Source: CAISDH01 sp964398805 (GTDB lineage Archaea > Micrarchaeota > Micrarchaeia > Micrarchaeales > Micrarchaeaceae). From it: a DNA stretch of 16,069 nt. The notes under the pieces are model-generated. The model did not search any database. It was not told the DNA's origin and saw only the letters and a list, made by a program, of their open reading frames with translations. The DNA lies in NCBI GenBank assembly GCA_964398805.1, contig CAYNNI010000035.1, forward strand, positions 1-16,069, given 5' to 3'. This document shows positions 6,199 through 14,264 of the stretch, in pieces (position 1 is the stretch's first letter; every line of letters starts with the position of its first letter). A program made the position numbers and the translations under genes.

Positions 6199-7317
6199 AT
6201 GGGGCTGGCAGAAGACACGTACACGCTTTTCCTCAGGGAGATGCTCATATTCAAGAAGAGCATAGCGACCAATTTCATAAGGGCGCTGATCTTCCCGATC
6301 GTGTTCATCCTCTTCCTGGGCAGCGCAGGCAGCACCCCCAAGAACGTGCCCGTGGCCGCCGTGAACTACGACAACGGGCTGACCGCGCTGAACTTCATAA
6401 ACCAGATCCAGGCAGGCAGCAGCCTCAAAGTAAGCGTTTCGACCACGCAGCAGCAGGCAATGCTGCTTCTCTCGCAGGGCAAGGTAGCTGCAGTCGTGGT
6501 GATACCGAACGGTTTCTCTTCGGGAATAAGCTCAGAGGTGTACGTGTACCTGGACGGGACGCAGCCGCAGTCTGTAGGCATTGCAAGCAGCGTGATAGAT
6601 TCCGTGGCAGCAAAGTTCAGCGCGCATGTCAATCTGCAAAGCACCCGCGGAGCGCAAGGGGCGGTCTCGGTGGTGAGCAACTACGCATACGGAGCTGCGA
6701 GCAACTACGAGAGCTATGTCGTCGGCGGAATAATCATAATGGTCGCTGCTTTCGGCTCGGTGTTCGGCAGCGGGTTTACAGTCCTAAGCGACAGGGAGCT
6801 CGGAAACCTCAAGGCATTCCTCACCACCCCGATAAATACGTCCGCGATATTCCTCAGCAAGATCATGTACGGCACAGCGCAGTCGGCTTTCAGCGCATAC
6901 ATAGCGCTGGGCATAGGGCTGCTCTTCGGCGCAACGATTGCCGCAGGGCTGCCCGGCTTCCTGGAACTGCTCTGGATAATACTCATCACAGGCCTTGGGT
7001 TCAGCGCTCTTTCTGTGGCTCTCGCCTCGAGAATGAAGCAGCTGCAAACGTACGCGCTGATAGCCCAGACCGTGACCCTGCCGCCTTCGTTCCTCGGCGG
7101 CGCGTTCGTTCCTGTAAGCCTGCTGCCGTCAGCGCTTCAGAGCACGGCCGTAGTTAACCCGGTTTACTACGCGATAAACGCGGTCAGGGACATAATGATA
7201 CGAGGCCACCTGCCCATCAGCGCGTTCTTGATGGACAGCGGAGCGCTTCTCGTCTTCGCGATCATAATGACTGCGATAGCTGCCGTGCTCTTCAAGAATA
7301 CCAGCGAACAGATATGA
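6199..7317 (+). CDS. ABC-2 type exporter permease
   Basis: This 372-residue membrane protein begins directly after the ATPase stop codon. One hydrophobic segment lies near residues 25-45 (ALIFPIVFILFLG). A long extracytoplasmic region follows (about 46-175) with PVAAVNYDNG, which is typical of the ABC2_membrane_3/DrrB-like fold. About five membrane segments then follow from residue 177 onward (GGIIIMVAAFGSVFGSG, SAYIALGIGLLFGA, GFLELLWIILITGLGF, PSFLGGAFVPVSLL, LLVFAIIMTAIAAVLF). It is the transmembrane half of the exporter with the upstream ATPase. The substrate cannot be told from sequence. Its stop overlaps an ATG of the next frame, which suggests co-transcription with the surface protein. 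Confidence 0.88.
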   Translation: MGLAEDTYTLFLREMLIFKKSIATNFIRALIFPIVFILFLGSAGSTPKNVPVAAVNYDNGLTALNFINQIQAGSSLKVSVSTTQQQAMLLLSQGKVAAVVVIPNGFSSGISSEVYVYLDGTQPQSVGIASSVIDSVAAKFSAHVNLQSTRGAQGAVSVVSNYAYGAASNYESYVVGGIIIMVAAFGSVFGSGFTVLSDRELGNLKAFLTTPINTSAIFLSKIMYGTAQSAFSAYIALGIGLLFGATIAAGLPGFLELLWIILITGLGFSALSVALASRMKQLQTYALIAQTVTLPPSFLGGAFVPVSLLPSALQSTAVVNPVYYAINAVRDIMIRGHLPISAFLMDSGALLVFAIIMTAIAAVLFKNTSEQI

Positions 7318-7346
7318 TTCATGGAATTGCGATTATCGGTGAAAAA

Positions 7347-8558
7347 ATGGCATACAAACAAGTCTTCTTCGCCCTGGTTGCGCTGATGGCGTTCGCGGGC
7401 ACTGCCGCGGCAGGCCTGGAGAACGGCGCGCTGACCTTCGCGAACGTCTCGGTATCCCCCAATCCTGTGATAGCAGGGGAGAACGCCACCATAAGGTTCC
7501 AGCTGTACAACTCCTATGACTACTGGGTGTACAACGTGAACCTGCAGCCCACAGGCGGCTATCCGCTGCTGAACGTCTCTCCGCTCAGCGCAAGGAGCTT
7601 GGGAACCGTGAACCCCGGTTTCAACGGCAACTACCTCGACTACACGCTTTTCATACCCGCCACGACTCCTTCCGGAGTCTACGCTCTCACGTTCACAGCC
7701 ACATACTATGCGCTTGCGTCACTAGGCGTTGACGTGGCCACTTCGTCGATGCCGCTCAGCCTGTATGTGCAGAACAAGCCCGCGATAGCTGTGGTCGCTT
7801 CCAGCGCGCAGCCCGCGGCACTCTACTCAGGATACAACCAGACTGTGCAGCTCGCGATAGAGAATACCGGCTACGGCACCGCAAGGAACGTCAGCGTTGC
7901 AATCTCGGCAGAGCCGGGCCTCAGCATCCTCAGCTCCGTGAAAACATTCCCCATATCGAACCTGACGCGCGGCTCTGCAGTGAGCGAGCCGATTCTGGTC
8001 TCTGCCGCGAACGCAGGCAGTGCAACCTTGGACGCCACCATAACGTACTACTCCTCGACGCTCAGCCAGCGCTTCTCGAGCACTCAGAGGATAAATCTTT
8101 CCGTCGCGCCGGCTGCGCAGTTCAGCATAAGCACCGACGGCTCCGCGAAAGCCGAGCCGGGAGCAACCGACGTGCCGGTGAGGTTCGTGATCACGAACAC
8201 GGGCACGAGCGAAGCCGAACAGGTCCAACTCAGCCTTCAGAGCAGCTATCCGATCACGCCTGTCGCTAGCACGGCGTACATAGCGGACCTGCCCGCCGGA
8301 GCTTCTGCCAACACCACCTTCCTTGTGAGCATCGATTCGCAGGGCGTGCCGGGCAATTATCCGATCACAGTCTATGAGCAGTGGAAACAGCCCAACGGAG
8401 CGGTCAACCAGCAGTTCTCCGGATCTAACAACTACTTCATTACGGTCTACGGCAGCTCTTCCGGAGGGGTTCTGCTCTATGCTGCCGCGGCAGCGGTCAT
8501 AGTTGCCGCTGCGGTAGTGATATATTTCCGAAGGACCATAGGTAAAAAGAGGAAGTAG
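7347..8558 (+). CDS. Secreted, membrane-anchored CARDB-like protein
   Basis: I chose ATG 7347 because GGTGA at 7338-7342 is well spaced and MAYKQVFFALVALMAFAGTAAA is a clean signal peptide. An in-frame ATG at 7314 overlaps the permease stop and would add 11 residues. The mature protein has repeated Ig-like segments of CARDB/NEW3 (COG1361) type: VSVSPNPVIAGENATIRFQL, then YNQTVQLAIENTGYGTARNV, then VPVRFVITNTGTSEAEQVQL, with several N-x-S/T sites. A C-terminal membrane helix (VLLYAAAAAVIVAAAVVIYF) is followed by RRTIGKKRK, so the protein is anchored with its bulk outside. COG1361-type proteins are often found beside ABC-2 exporters in archaea. It may be an external partner of this exporter, which is inference. 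Confidence 0.82.
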   Translation: MAYKQVFFALVALMAFAGTAAAGLENGALTFANVSVSPNPVIAGENATIRFQLYNSYDYWVYNVNLQPTGGYPLLNVSPLSARSLGTVNPGFNGNYLDYTLFIPATTPSGVYALTFTATYYALASLGVDVATSSMPLSLYVQNKPAIAVVASSAQPAALYSGYNQTVQLAIENTGYGTARNVSVAISAEPGLSILSSVKTFPISNLTRGSAVSEPILVSAANAGSATLDATITYYSSTLSQRFSSTQRINLSVAPAAQFSISTDGSAKAEPGATDVPVRFVITNTGTSEAEQVQLSLQSSYPITPVASTAYIADLPAGASANTTFLVSIDSQGVPGNYPITVYEQWKQPNGAVNQQFSGSNNYFITVYGSSSGGVLLYAAAAAVIVAAAVVIYFRRTIGKKRK

Positions 8559-8567
8559 GGCTTTTGA

Positions 8568-9452
8568 ATGGCACCAGCCAAAGACATAGTGAGCGAGGCG
8601 CTCAACAAGTACCGTGTGCCTGCATGGATACGGCCGTACATACTCAAGCACGCGATGGCGCACCCGGTAAGCGCTGTGAGGTTCGCGCTGAGCTTCGTCG
8701 ACACGAAGCGCAAGAAGGGCGAGGTGACCCGCGAGTACGTGCGCCTCCCAAACGGCCTGCGCTTCAGGATGACGTACATACTCCGCGTGCTCAACCTCTT
8801 CTACTACGGGGAGGAGCGCATAGCGCGCATGGCGGGGCTGTGGTCCCGCGGCGCCTCAGAGCGCAACGCGGAGTACGCCGAGCACTTCTCCCGCACCGCG
8901 GTCTCTGACGAGAGGCATGCCAGGGCGATAAAGAACCTCATAGAGGGGCTGGGCTACAAGGTCGGCACGCCCCCCGCGGAGCTTGTTTCCGTGTTCGACT
9001 ACGTAGAGACCGTCGACTCGTGGAGCGACCGCATAATAGCTACTGCGGTGGTGCTCAGGAAGTCGTATGCCGACGCCTTCGGGCTTATGTTCTACAAGGT
9101 GTTCTACCCCGCGGCGCCGGAGTTCATGCTCAGCTTCGGCAAGGCGTTCAGGAATTCGGACGCTCCCTGGGAGTACGAGGAAGCGAAGCGCATCATAAGC
9201 GAGAGGCGCGTGCCGGAGGAGCACATACTGGAGCTGACGAGGGGCATACTCTCCCGCGTCTACTACTCGGTCAGCGCCAACATGCCTCTCGCGGAGCGCT
9301 CCGGCATCGAGCCCGAGATAAGGCTCCTCAGCGAGATTGCGATAGCATACCCTTTCCACGCCTTGAAGTCGATGGGCCTGAACGTAGACGTGAGGAAGGA
9401 GGTCGATGGCGTAAAGAGGAGCATTGCCTCGCTGAAGCAGAAGAAGGCATGA
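8568..9452 (+). CDS. Helical protein of unknown function, ferritin-like in places
   Basis: This 294-residue protein starts 9 bases after the surface protein gene and is probably in the same operon. It is almost wholly alpha-helical, with no signal peptide and no clear membrane segment. The stretch FYYGEERIARMAG to NAEYAEHFSRTAVSDERHARAIKNLIEGLGYK (seen as NAEYAEHFSRTAV and SDERHARAIKNLIEGLGY) looks like ferritin-like di-iron helices: Glu82/83, Glu102/105 and a DERH box at 114-117. A second helical half has EEAKRIISERRVPEEHILEL. The metal-ligand pattern is not exact, so the ferritin-like call is tentative. The gene uses the same ATA/AGG-rich codons as its neighbours. I do not recognise the family with confidence. 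Confidence 0.6.
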   Translation: MAPAKDIVSEALNKYRVPAWIRPYILKHAMAHPVSAVRFALSFVDTKRKKGEVTREYVRLPNGLRFRMTYILRVLNLFYYGEERIARMAGLWSRGASERNAEYAEHFSRTAVSDERHARAIKNLIEGLGYKVGTPPAELVSVFDYVETVDSWSDRIIATAVVLRKSYADAFGLMFYKVFYPAAPEFMLSFGKAFRNSDAPWEYEEAKRIISERRVPEEHILELTRGILSRVYYSVSANMPLAERSGIEPEIRLLSEIAIAYPFHALKSMGLNVDVRKEVDGVKRSIASLKQKKA

Positions 9453-9533
9453 TTGCGCCGCCGCATCCGCTTTCGTCGTATGTCGTATCCTGCACGCCTA
9501 TTAACGTCGGAAGGCCGCGCTCCCAGTCACAAA

Positions 9534-9544
9534 GAGTTAAAAGG
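9534..9544 (+). promoter_or_regulatory. TATA-like element upstream of alba
   Basis: GAGTTAAAAGG resembles an archaeal TATA/BRE element in the 221-base gap between the helical protein and alba. A start about 25 bases downstream would give a leader of about 110 bases. An inverted repeat AGGCTT (9542-9547) / AAGCCT (9564-9569) and a tiny frame (ATG 9644 to TGA 9667, 7 codons) lie in the same gap. I see no RNA gene there. Confidence 0.35.
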
Positions 9545-9673
9545 CTTGGGCTAGAAAGTAAAGAAGCCTGAACTCTATCAGCATACCTTTACACCTGCAT
9601 CACATCCATTCAGCTCTCTTTTACTCTTCCGGTCAGGCGTCCGCATGAACGAAATGCGCCGCAAGTGAGATAA

Positions 9674-9979
9674 ATGGAAGAAAACGGAATGGCCGTGAAC
9701 GATGTCAAGCCCGAGAACATCGTCTACATCGGAAAAAAGCCGACCATGAACTATGTGCTGGCGGTAGTGACCCAGTTCAACAACGGGCAGCGGGAAGTCA
9801 CGATCAAGGCGCGCGGCAACGCGATATCCCGGGCAGTGGATGTCACCGAGATCGTGCTCAACAGGTTCATGCCGAATCTGAAGGAGAAGAGCGTGAGCAC
9901 GTCCTCGGAAGAGCTGACCAACGAGGACGGCACCCGGTCGAAGGTAAGCTCCATACGCATAGTTCTCTGCTGCACGTAG
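9674..9979 (+). CDS. albA: Alba DNA/RNA-binding chromatin protein
   Basis: This 101-residue protein matches Alba: NIVYIGKKPTMNYVLAVVTQF is the conserved core, with the two lysines of the RNA/DNA-binding site. VTIKARGNAISRAVDVTEIVLNRF and the final RIVL strand complete the fold. Alba dimers coat DNA and RNA in archaea. The loop between the last strands (MPNLKEKSVSTSSEELTNED) is acidic. The ATG at 9674 is preceded by AGTGAG; an in-frame ATG at 9689 is an alternative that trims five residues. The gene converges on the CBS gene with a 60-base gap. Confidence 0.93.
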   Translation: MEENGMAVNDVKPENIVYIGKKPTMNYVLAVVTQFNNGQREVTIKARGNAISRAVDVTEIVLNRFMPNLKEKSVSTSSEELTNEDGTRSKVSSIRIVLCCT

Positions 9980-10039
9980 CTTCCAACCGCTGGCGCGGCG
10001 CGCGCAATTGTCATATTCTTGCAGCGTTTCCTGCAGTCC

Positions 10040-10390
10040 CTATGGCTGTTTCTTAGCGCGGAGCAGTTCCGTCGCGCCGACAATGCCCGCGCAACGCATG
10101 CTTGCCCTCGATTCAACTACGGGCAGCCTGCTCAGGCTGTGCTCTATGAGATATTTTACGGCATCGTCGATGGTGATGCGCTCCTCCACAAAAAGAGGCT
10201 TTCTCATCAATTCGCCTACCTGCTTCTTCGGATCGCCTGCGCCAGAATCAGAAATCGCGTCTTCATCGAGGACCCCCACAAGCTTCCCGTCCTGCAGGAC
10301 GGGCATGAGGTCCACGTTTGCGTCCTTCATCAGCCTTAATGCGCTCCCCGCGCTGGTTTTGGGGCTGACAGCAACGAGATGCCTTTCCAT
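10040..10390 (-). CDS. CBS-pair domain protein
   Basis: From ATG 10390 this 116-residue protein is essentially one CBS pair. CBS1 is HLVAVSPKTSAGSALRLMKDANVDLMPVLQDGKLVGVL. The second copy is LMRKPLFVEERITIDDAVKYLIEHSLSRLPVV, ending in GIVGATELL. (Written in pieces: VSPKTSAGSALRLMKDANVD, LMPVLQDGKLVGVL, ITIDDAVKYLIEHSLSRLPVV without its last V.) CBS pairs bind adenine nucleotides and regulate partners. It is the last gene of the cdc48-rps6e-aIF2-gamma operon, 17 bases after the aIF2-gamma stop. The frame stays open farther upstream, but that would overlap aIF2-gamma, so ATG 10390 is preferred. The partner is unknown. Confidence 0.8.
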   Translation of the reverse strand: MERHLVAVSPKTSAGSALRLMKDANVDLMPVLQDGKLVGVLDEDAISDSGAGDPKKQVGELMRKPLFVEERITIDDAVKYLIEHSLSRLPVVESRASMRCAGIVGATELLRAKKQP

Positions 10391-10407
10391 TATCTGCGAT
10401 ATTGTCT

Positions 10408-11643
10408 TCAGGAAATCTGCCCGTAACCTGTGAGGCGCCACCTGCGCGCGAGGTTGCGCATCACCGCTATCTTCACGCCTGCCGTCACGCATACCGGCTT
10501 CTTGAGCTCTATCTCGAGCGTGTCCTTCTTCGCGCTCTTCACGTAGCCCAGCGCAGTCGCAGTCGCGACGCCGAGTATCAGCGGCTCGTTCTCCGCTATG
10601 CGCTGCTCCGGGACATCGTCTCTCGCGAGCTTGTGGTACTTCACCGATATCCTGCCCAGTGCCGGAGGCAGCTTCCCGACAAGGCCCACGGTGTTGCCCA
10701 CCAGGCTGTCCGCCCTGGTGAACGAGGGGTCGATCTCGGTCGCGACCGCGATGAGACCCCCCGGCGTCGCCTCATCGAGCGCGTCCGTGCCGTTGCTCAT
10801 GCCCTTTATGACCGTGATGACCGGCTCATAGCTGTCCTTCTTCACCTTCTCGTTCTTTATGCCCGGCCGTATCTCTATCCTGTCCCCGCTCCTGAAGGTG
10901 CCCTTTATTATCGCGCCGCCCAGGACCCCGCCAACAAGCTTGGTCACATCCGCGCCCGGCTTGTTCACGTCGAACGACCTCACGACGTACATCATGGGGT
11001 CGGAGCTCGTGTCCCTTGCCGGTATCGGGATCTTCGCTATGCGCTCCAGAAGCAGGTCGAGGTTTATGCCGAGGTTCGGCATGACCGGTATTATGGGCGC
11101 GCTCTCTATGGTCGAGCCCTTCAGGAACGCCTTTATCTGCTTGTAGTGCGCTATGGCCGCTTCCCGGCCCACGATGTCTATCTTGGTCTGCGCCACTATG
11201 ACGTTCTTTATGCCCAGGACGTTTATGATCATGAGGTGCTCCTTCGTCTGCTGCATCGGGCACGGCTCGTTCGCCGCTATGACGAAGAGTATCGCGTCTA
11301 TCACGCTGGATCCCGCGATCGCGGTCGCCATCAGCGTCTCGTGACCCGGCGCGTCGAGCAGCGATATTCGCATCACGGGCTCCGGCTTGCCCCCGCACTG
11401 CGCGCACGTGTCCTTGACAGTGTACTCGTTGCACTGCCTGCACAGCCTTATTATCGAGTCGGCATAGCCAAGCTTTATCGTCATGTTGCGCTTTATGCTC
11501 TCGCTGTGCCTGTCCGTCCACACCCCCGTTATCGCGCGCGTGAGCGAGGTCTTGCCGTGGTCTATGTGACCAAGAGTGCCTATGTTCAGCACGCTCTGCC
11601 TGGTCACGCTCGTAGCGCTCTGGTCTTTCATAGGCTGCGTCAC
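10408..11643 (-). CDS. eif2g: Translation initiation factor aIF2 subunit gamma
   Basis: This 411-residue protein is the GTPase subunit of archaeal IF2, which carries initiator Met-tRNA to the small ribosomal subunit. The P-loop GHIDHGKTSLT is at 25-35. Switch I has the family's SESIKRNMTIKLGYA, and a Cys4 zinc knuckle uses C68, C71, C80 and C83. DAPGHETLMATAIAG holds G3, followed by VIAANEPCPMQQTKEHL. The G4 motif reads TKID (153-156) where the family usually has NKID. Domain II starts near YVVRSFDVNKPGADV. The GTG start at 11643 overlaps the rps6e stop by 4 bases; ATG at Met5 is an alternative. The rps6e-aIF2-gamma order is common in archaea. The assignment is firm. Confidence 0.95.
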   Translation of the reverse strand: MTQPMKDQSATSVTRQSVLNIGTLGHIDHGKTSLTRAITGVWTDRHSESIKRNMTIKLGYADSIIRLCRQCNEYTVKDTCAQCGGKPEPVMRISLLDAPGHETLMATAIAGSSVIDAILFVIAANEPCPMQQTKEHLMIINVLGIKNVIVAQTKIDIVGREAAIAHYKQIKAFLKGSTIESAPIIPVMPNLGINLDLLLERIAKIPIPARDTSSDPMMYVVRSFDVNKPGADVTKLVGGVLGGAIIKGTFRSGDRIEIRPGIKNEKVKKDSYEPVITVIKGMSNGTDALDEATPGGLIAVATEIDPSFTRADSLVGNTVGLVGKLPPALGRISVKYHKLARDDVPEQRIAENEPLILGVATATALGYVKSAKKDTLEIELKKPVCVTAGVKIAVMRNLARRWRLTGYGQIS

Positions 11644-12011
11644 TGCTTTTCGCCCTGCTTCTCGGGGAACAGCTCGCCCGCTGGCTTCTCGCCGTATTCC
11701 ACTATCACAGCGTTTATCTGCGCGGTGTCCGCTGCGACAGAGCCGCCCCTGACGCTCGTTCGCCTCTTCCCCGCAACCCTGACGTTGCGCTTGAGTATCT
11801 TGGTCTTTATCGCGCCCTGTATGCCCTTCCTGAGCGGGAATCCGCTCATGTCGGTGCCGCCGGTTATCTTCAGCTTGTAGCCAGCGAGTCCGAACAGCCC
11901 GCCGTCGACCACGTCGTCCACCTTGTAGTTCAACAGCATCGGCACCTTGTCCGCATCTACGCTGAGCTGCGCGCTCTTGCCAGTCTTCGGGTCAGAATAC
12001 ACTAGTATCAT
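11640..12011 (-). CDS. rps6e: 30S ribosomal protein S6e
   Basis: This 123-residue protein has normal archaeal S6e length. Family motifs are seen in order: VYSDPKTGKSAQ, GLAGYKLKITGGTDMSGFPL, RKGIQGAIKTKIL, and KRRTSVRGGSV with DTAQINAVIVEYG. It is a small-subunit ribosomal protein. The ATG at 12011 lies 5 bases after the cdc48 stop, and its stop overlaps the aIF2-gamma GTG, so these genes form a packed operon with likely coupled translation. Confidence 0.95.
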   Translation of the reverse strand: MILVYSDPKTGKSAQLSVDADKVPMLLNYKVDDVVDGGLFGLAGYKLKITGGTDMSGFPLRKGIQGAIKTKILKRNVRVAGKRRTSVRGGSVAADTAQINAVIVEYGEKPAGELFPEKQGEKQ

Positions 12012-12016
12012 TCAAT

Positions 12017-14185
12017 CTACCTGTATATGTTCTCAGGCTCTTCCTTGAAGCGTTTTATGCGCTCCGCGAGCTCCTTCGGTATCGAGGGCTTCACTTCCGT
12101 GAGCGCAAACTCAAAGTCCTTCTTCGTGACGATCTCGCGCCTCTCCCTTATCGCGCTCATCCCGGCTTCCCTTACTACGTTCTCTATCTCCGCGCCCGTG
12201 TAGTTCTCCGTGGACGACGCCAGCTGCTCGATGGAAACGCCCTTGTCCAGGGGCATGCGCTTCATGTGCACCTTGAAGATAGCAATCCTCGTCTGCTCGT
12301 CCGGTATCGGGATCTCTATTATCTTGTCGAACCTCCCCGGGCGCAGCAGCGCCGGGTCCATGAGGTTGGGCCTGTTTGTCGCCGCGAGCACCACAACGTT
12401 CTTCATCTCCTGCAGGCCGTCCATCTCCGTGAGGAGCGTGTCCACGACCCTTTCCATTACGAGCGTGTCGCTGAGCCCGCTGTTGCGCGTCGACGCGATC
12501 GAGTCTATCTCGTCTATGAATATTATGCACGGCGCAGCCATCTTCGCCTTCCGGAATATCTCGCGCACCGCCTTCTCGCTCTCTCCCACGTACTTGCTCA
12601 GGATCTCGGGCCCCTTTATCGATATGAAATTCGATTCGCGCTCTGTCGCGACCGCCTTCGCGAGCATGGTCTTGCCAGTTCCTGGCGCGCCCACGAGAAG
12701 GACGCCCTTTATAGGCCGTATGCCTATCTTCTCGAACGCCTGCGGGTTCTTCACGGGCTCCTCGACAGCCTCCTTCAGCTGCACCTTCACCCCCTCAAGC
12801 CCGCCTATGTCCTCCCAGTGCACGTTGGGCCTCTCTACGAAGACCTCGCGCAGCGCGCTCGGCTGTATCGATGCGAGCGCCTCCATGAAATCCTCGCGCT
12901 TCACGCTGAGGCTCATGAGAATCTCGTTCGGGACTGTGCGCTTGTTCGTTATCTGCGGAAGCACGTGGCGGAGCTCTGCCATCGCGGCCTCCCTTACCAG
13001 TGCCGCTATGTCCGCGCCGGTGTAGCCGTGGGTAAGGTCCGCAAGCTCGTCAAGCTTTATGTCCTTCGCGAGAGGCATGTTCCTCGTCTGTATCTGGAGT
13101 ATCTCCCTCCTGGCGTTCCTGTCCGGCACGCCGATCTCTATCTCCCTATCGAACCTTCCCGGCCTTCTCAGCGCGGGGTCGATCGCGTTCAGCCTGTTCG
13201 TCGCGCCGATGACGATGACCTGGCCGCGCCCGGAGAGGCCGTCCATCAGGGTGAGAAGCTGGGCGACGACCCGCCGCTCCACCTCGCCGGTGACCTCCTC
13301 CCGCTTGGGGGCAATGGAGTCCAGCTCATCAATGAAAAGGACGGAAGGCGCGTTCTTCTGGGCCTCCTCGAACTTCTCGCGGAGGCGTTCCTCCGACTGG
13401 CCGTAGTACTTGGACATGATCTCAGGGCCCTGGATGGAGTAGAAGTTCGCGCCCGCCTCGTTGGCCACGGCCTTCGCGATGAGCGTCTTCCCCGTCCCCG
13501 GGGGACCGTAGAGCAGGACGCCCTTCGGCGGGTCAATCCCCAGGCGCTCGAAGAGCTCGGCGTGTTTCAGGGGGAGCTCGATCATCTCCCGCACCTTCAT
13601 GAGCTCCTCCTTGAGCCCGCCGATGTCCTCGTAGGTGACCGTCGGGGTGAGGACCTCGCCTTCGCGGACGGGCTCCTCCTTCATCTCCACGATGGAGTCG
13701 TCGTTGATCTGGACAATGCCCTTCGGGGCGGTGTTGATGACCATGAAGGGCAGCGCGCCGCCCATGAGTGCGATGCCGGGTACGATGACGACGTCGCCCT
13801 TGTTCAGGGGCCGCTTCAGGAGGCCCCGCTTCACGAAGTTTTCGATCCCCTGGCCGAAGGAGATCTTGTGGCCCTCGCTGATGATCGGGGCGATCGTCAC
13901 GCGCTCGGCCTGCAGGACCTCGGCCTTCTTGACCTCGACCTTGTCCCCCAGGCTCACGCCGACGTTGCGGCGCACGAGGCCGTCGATCCGGATGATGCCC
14001 TTGCCCTCGTCCTCCTGCATGACGCGGAAGAGCTTCGCCGCGGTGGCCTTCTTGCCGATGATCTGGATGATCTCACCGACGTCCACCCCGAGGGCCAGAC
14101 GCGTCTTCGTGTCGACGCGGGCTCGCCCCAGACCGACGTCGCTCTGCGGCGCTTCGGCCACTTTGAGAATGACCCTTTCGGGCAC
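12017..14185 (-). CDS. cdc48: Cdc48/VCP/VAT AAA+ ATPase, codon usage switches mid-gene
   Basis: This 722-residue protein is the archaeal Cdc48 (VAT) hexameric unfoldase that feeds substrates to the proteasome. The N-domain (1-180) has GVDVGEIIQIIG and GKGIIRIDGLVRRN. D1 has Walker A GPPGTGKT (227-234), Walker B FIDELD (284-289), and GATNR with RRPGRFDRE. D2 has GAPGTGKT (499-506), where most have GPPGTGKT, Walker B FIDEID, and LLRPGRFDK. The start is GTG 14185, with a TATA box about 25 bases upstream (leaderless type). Residues 1 to about 335 contain about 30 Ile codons and I saw no ATA; from residue 349 on, most Ile codons are ATA and AGG is common. The protein reads through without a break, but the DNA looks like two genomes joined near 13,141-13,210. 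The function is firm; the integrity of the gene is doubtful. Confidence 0.92.
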   Translation of the reverse strand: MPERVILKVAEAPQSDVGLGRARVDTKTRLALGVDVGEIIQIIGKKATAAKLFRVMQEDEGKGIIRIDGLVRRNVGVSLGDKVEVKKAEVLQAERVTIAPIISEGHKISFGQGIENFVKRGLLKRPLNKGDVVIVPGIALMGGALPFMVINTAPKGIVQINDDSIVEMKEEPVREGEVLTPTVTYEDIGGLKEELMKVREMIELPLKHAELFERLGIDPPKGVLLYGPPGTGKTLIAKAVANEAGANFYSIQGPEIMSKYYGQSEERLREKFEEAQKNAPSVLFIDELDSIAPKREEVTGEVERRVVAQLLTLMDGLSGRGQVIVIGATNRLNAIDPALRRPGRFDREIEIGVPDRNARREILQIQTRNMPLAKDIKLDELADLTHGYTGADIAALVREAAMAELRHVLPQITNKRTVPNEILMSLSVKREDFMEALASIQPSALREVFVERPNVHWEDIGGLEGVKVQLKEAVEEPVKNPQAFEKIGIRPIKGVLLVGAPGTGKTMLAKAVATERESNFISIKGPEILSKYVGESEKAVREIFRKAKMAAPCIIFIDEIDSIASTRNSGLSDTLVMERVVDTLLTEMDGLQEMKNVVVLAATNRPNLMDPALLRPGRFDKIIEIPIPDEQTRIAIFKVHMKRMPLDKGVSIEQLASSTENYTGAEIENVVREAGMSAIRERREIVTKKDFEFALTEVKPSIPKELAERIKRFKEEPENIYR
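13141..13210. other. Putative chimeric or recombination junction in cdc48
   Basis: Codon usage changes sharply within this stretch, which encodes the highly conserved GATNR to DREIEIGVPD part of D1. To the right, Ile is ATC/ATT only and Arg mainly CGN; to the left, Ile is mostly ATA and Arg often AGG. Neighbouring genes on each side keep the same respective styles. A conserved stretch in a universal gene is where assemblies of mixed samples tend to merge. Confidence 0.7.
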
Positions 14186-14206
14186 GACTCTTCCAACCCA
14201 ACCGGC

Positions 14207-14212
14207 TTATAT
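14207..14212 (-). promoter_or_regulatory. TATA box of cdc48
   Basis: On the minus strand this reads ATATAA within TGATATAAGCC, centred about 25 bases before the GTG start at 14185. That spacing places transcription start at or next to the start codon, as for leaderless archaeal mRNAs. Confidence 0.6.
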
Positions 14213-14264
14213 CAACATTGTGGGGAAGGTATCATTTCATCGGGTGGAACGAGGCCGAACGACG

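Noticed and set aside
9453..9673. RNA gene in the gap before alba
   Set aside because: Only a weak 6-bp inverted repeat and a TATA-like element are seen; no tRNA arms or clear C/D boxes can be placed.
10402..11880. Long plus-strand frame opposite aIF2-gamma and rps6e
   Set aside because: It mirrors two strongly conserved genes, and its composition is that of a shadow frame.
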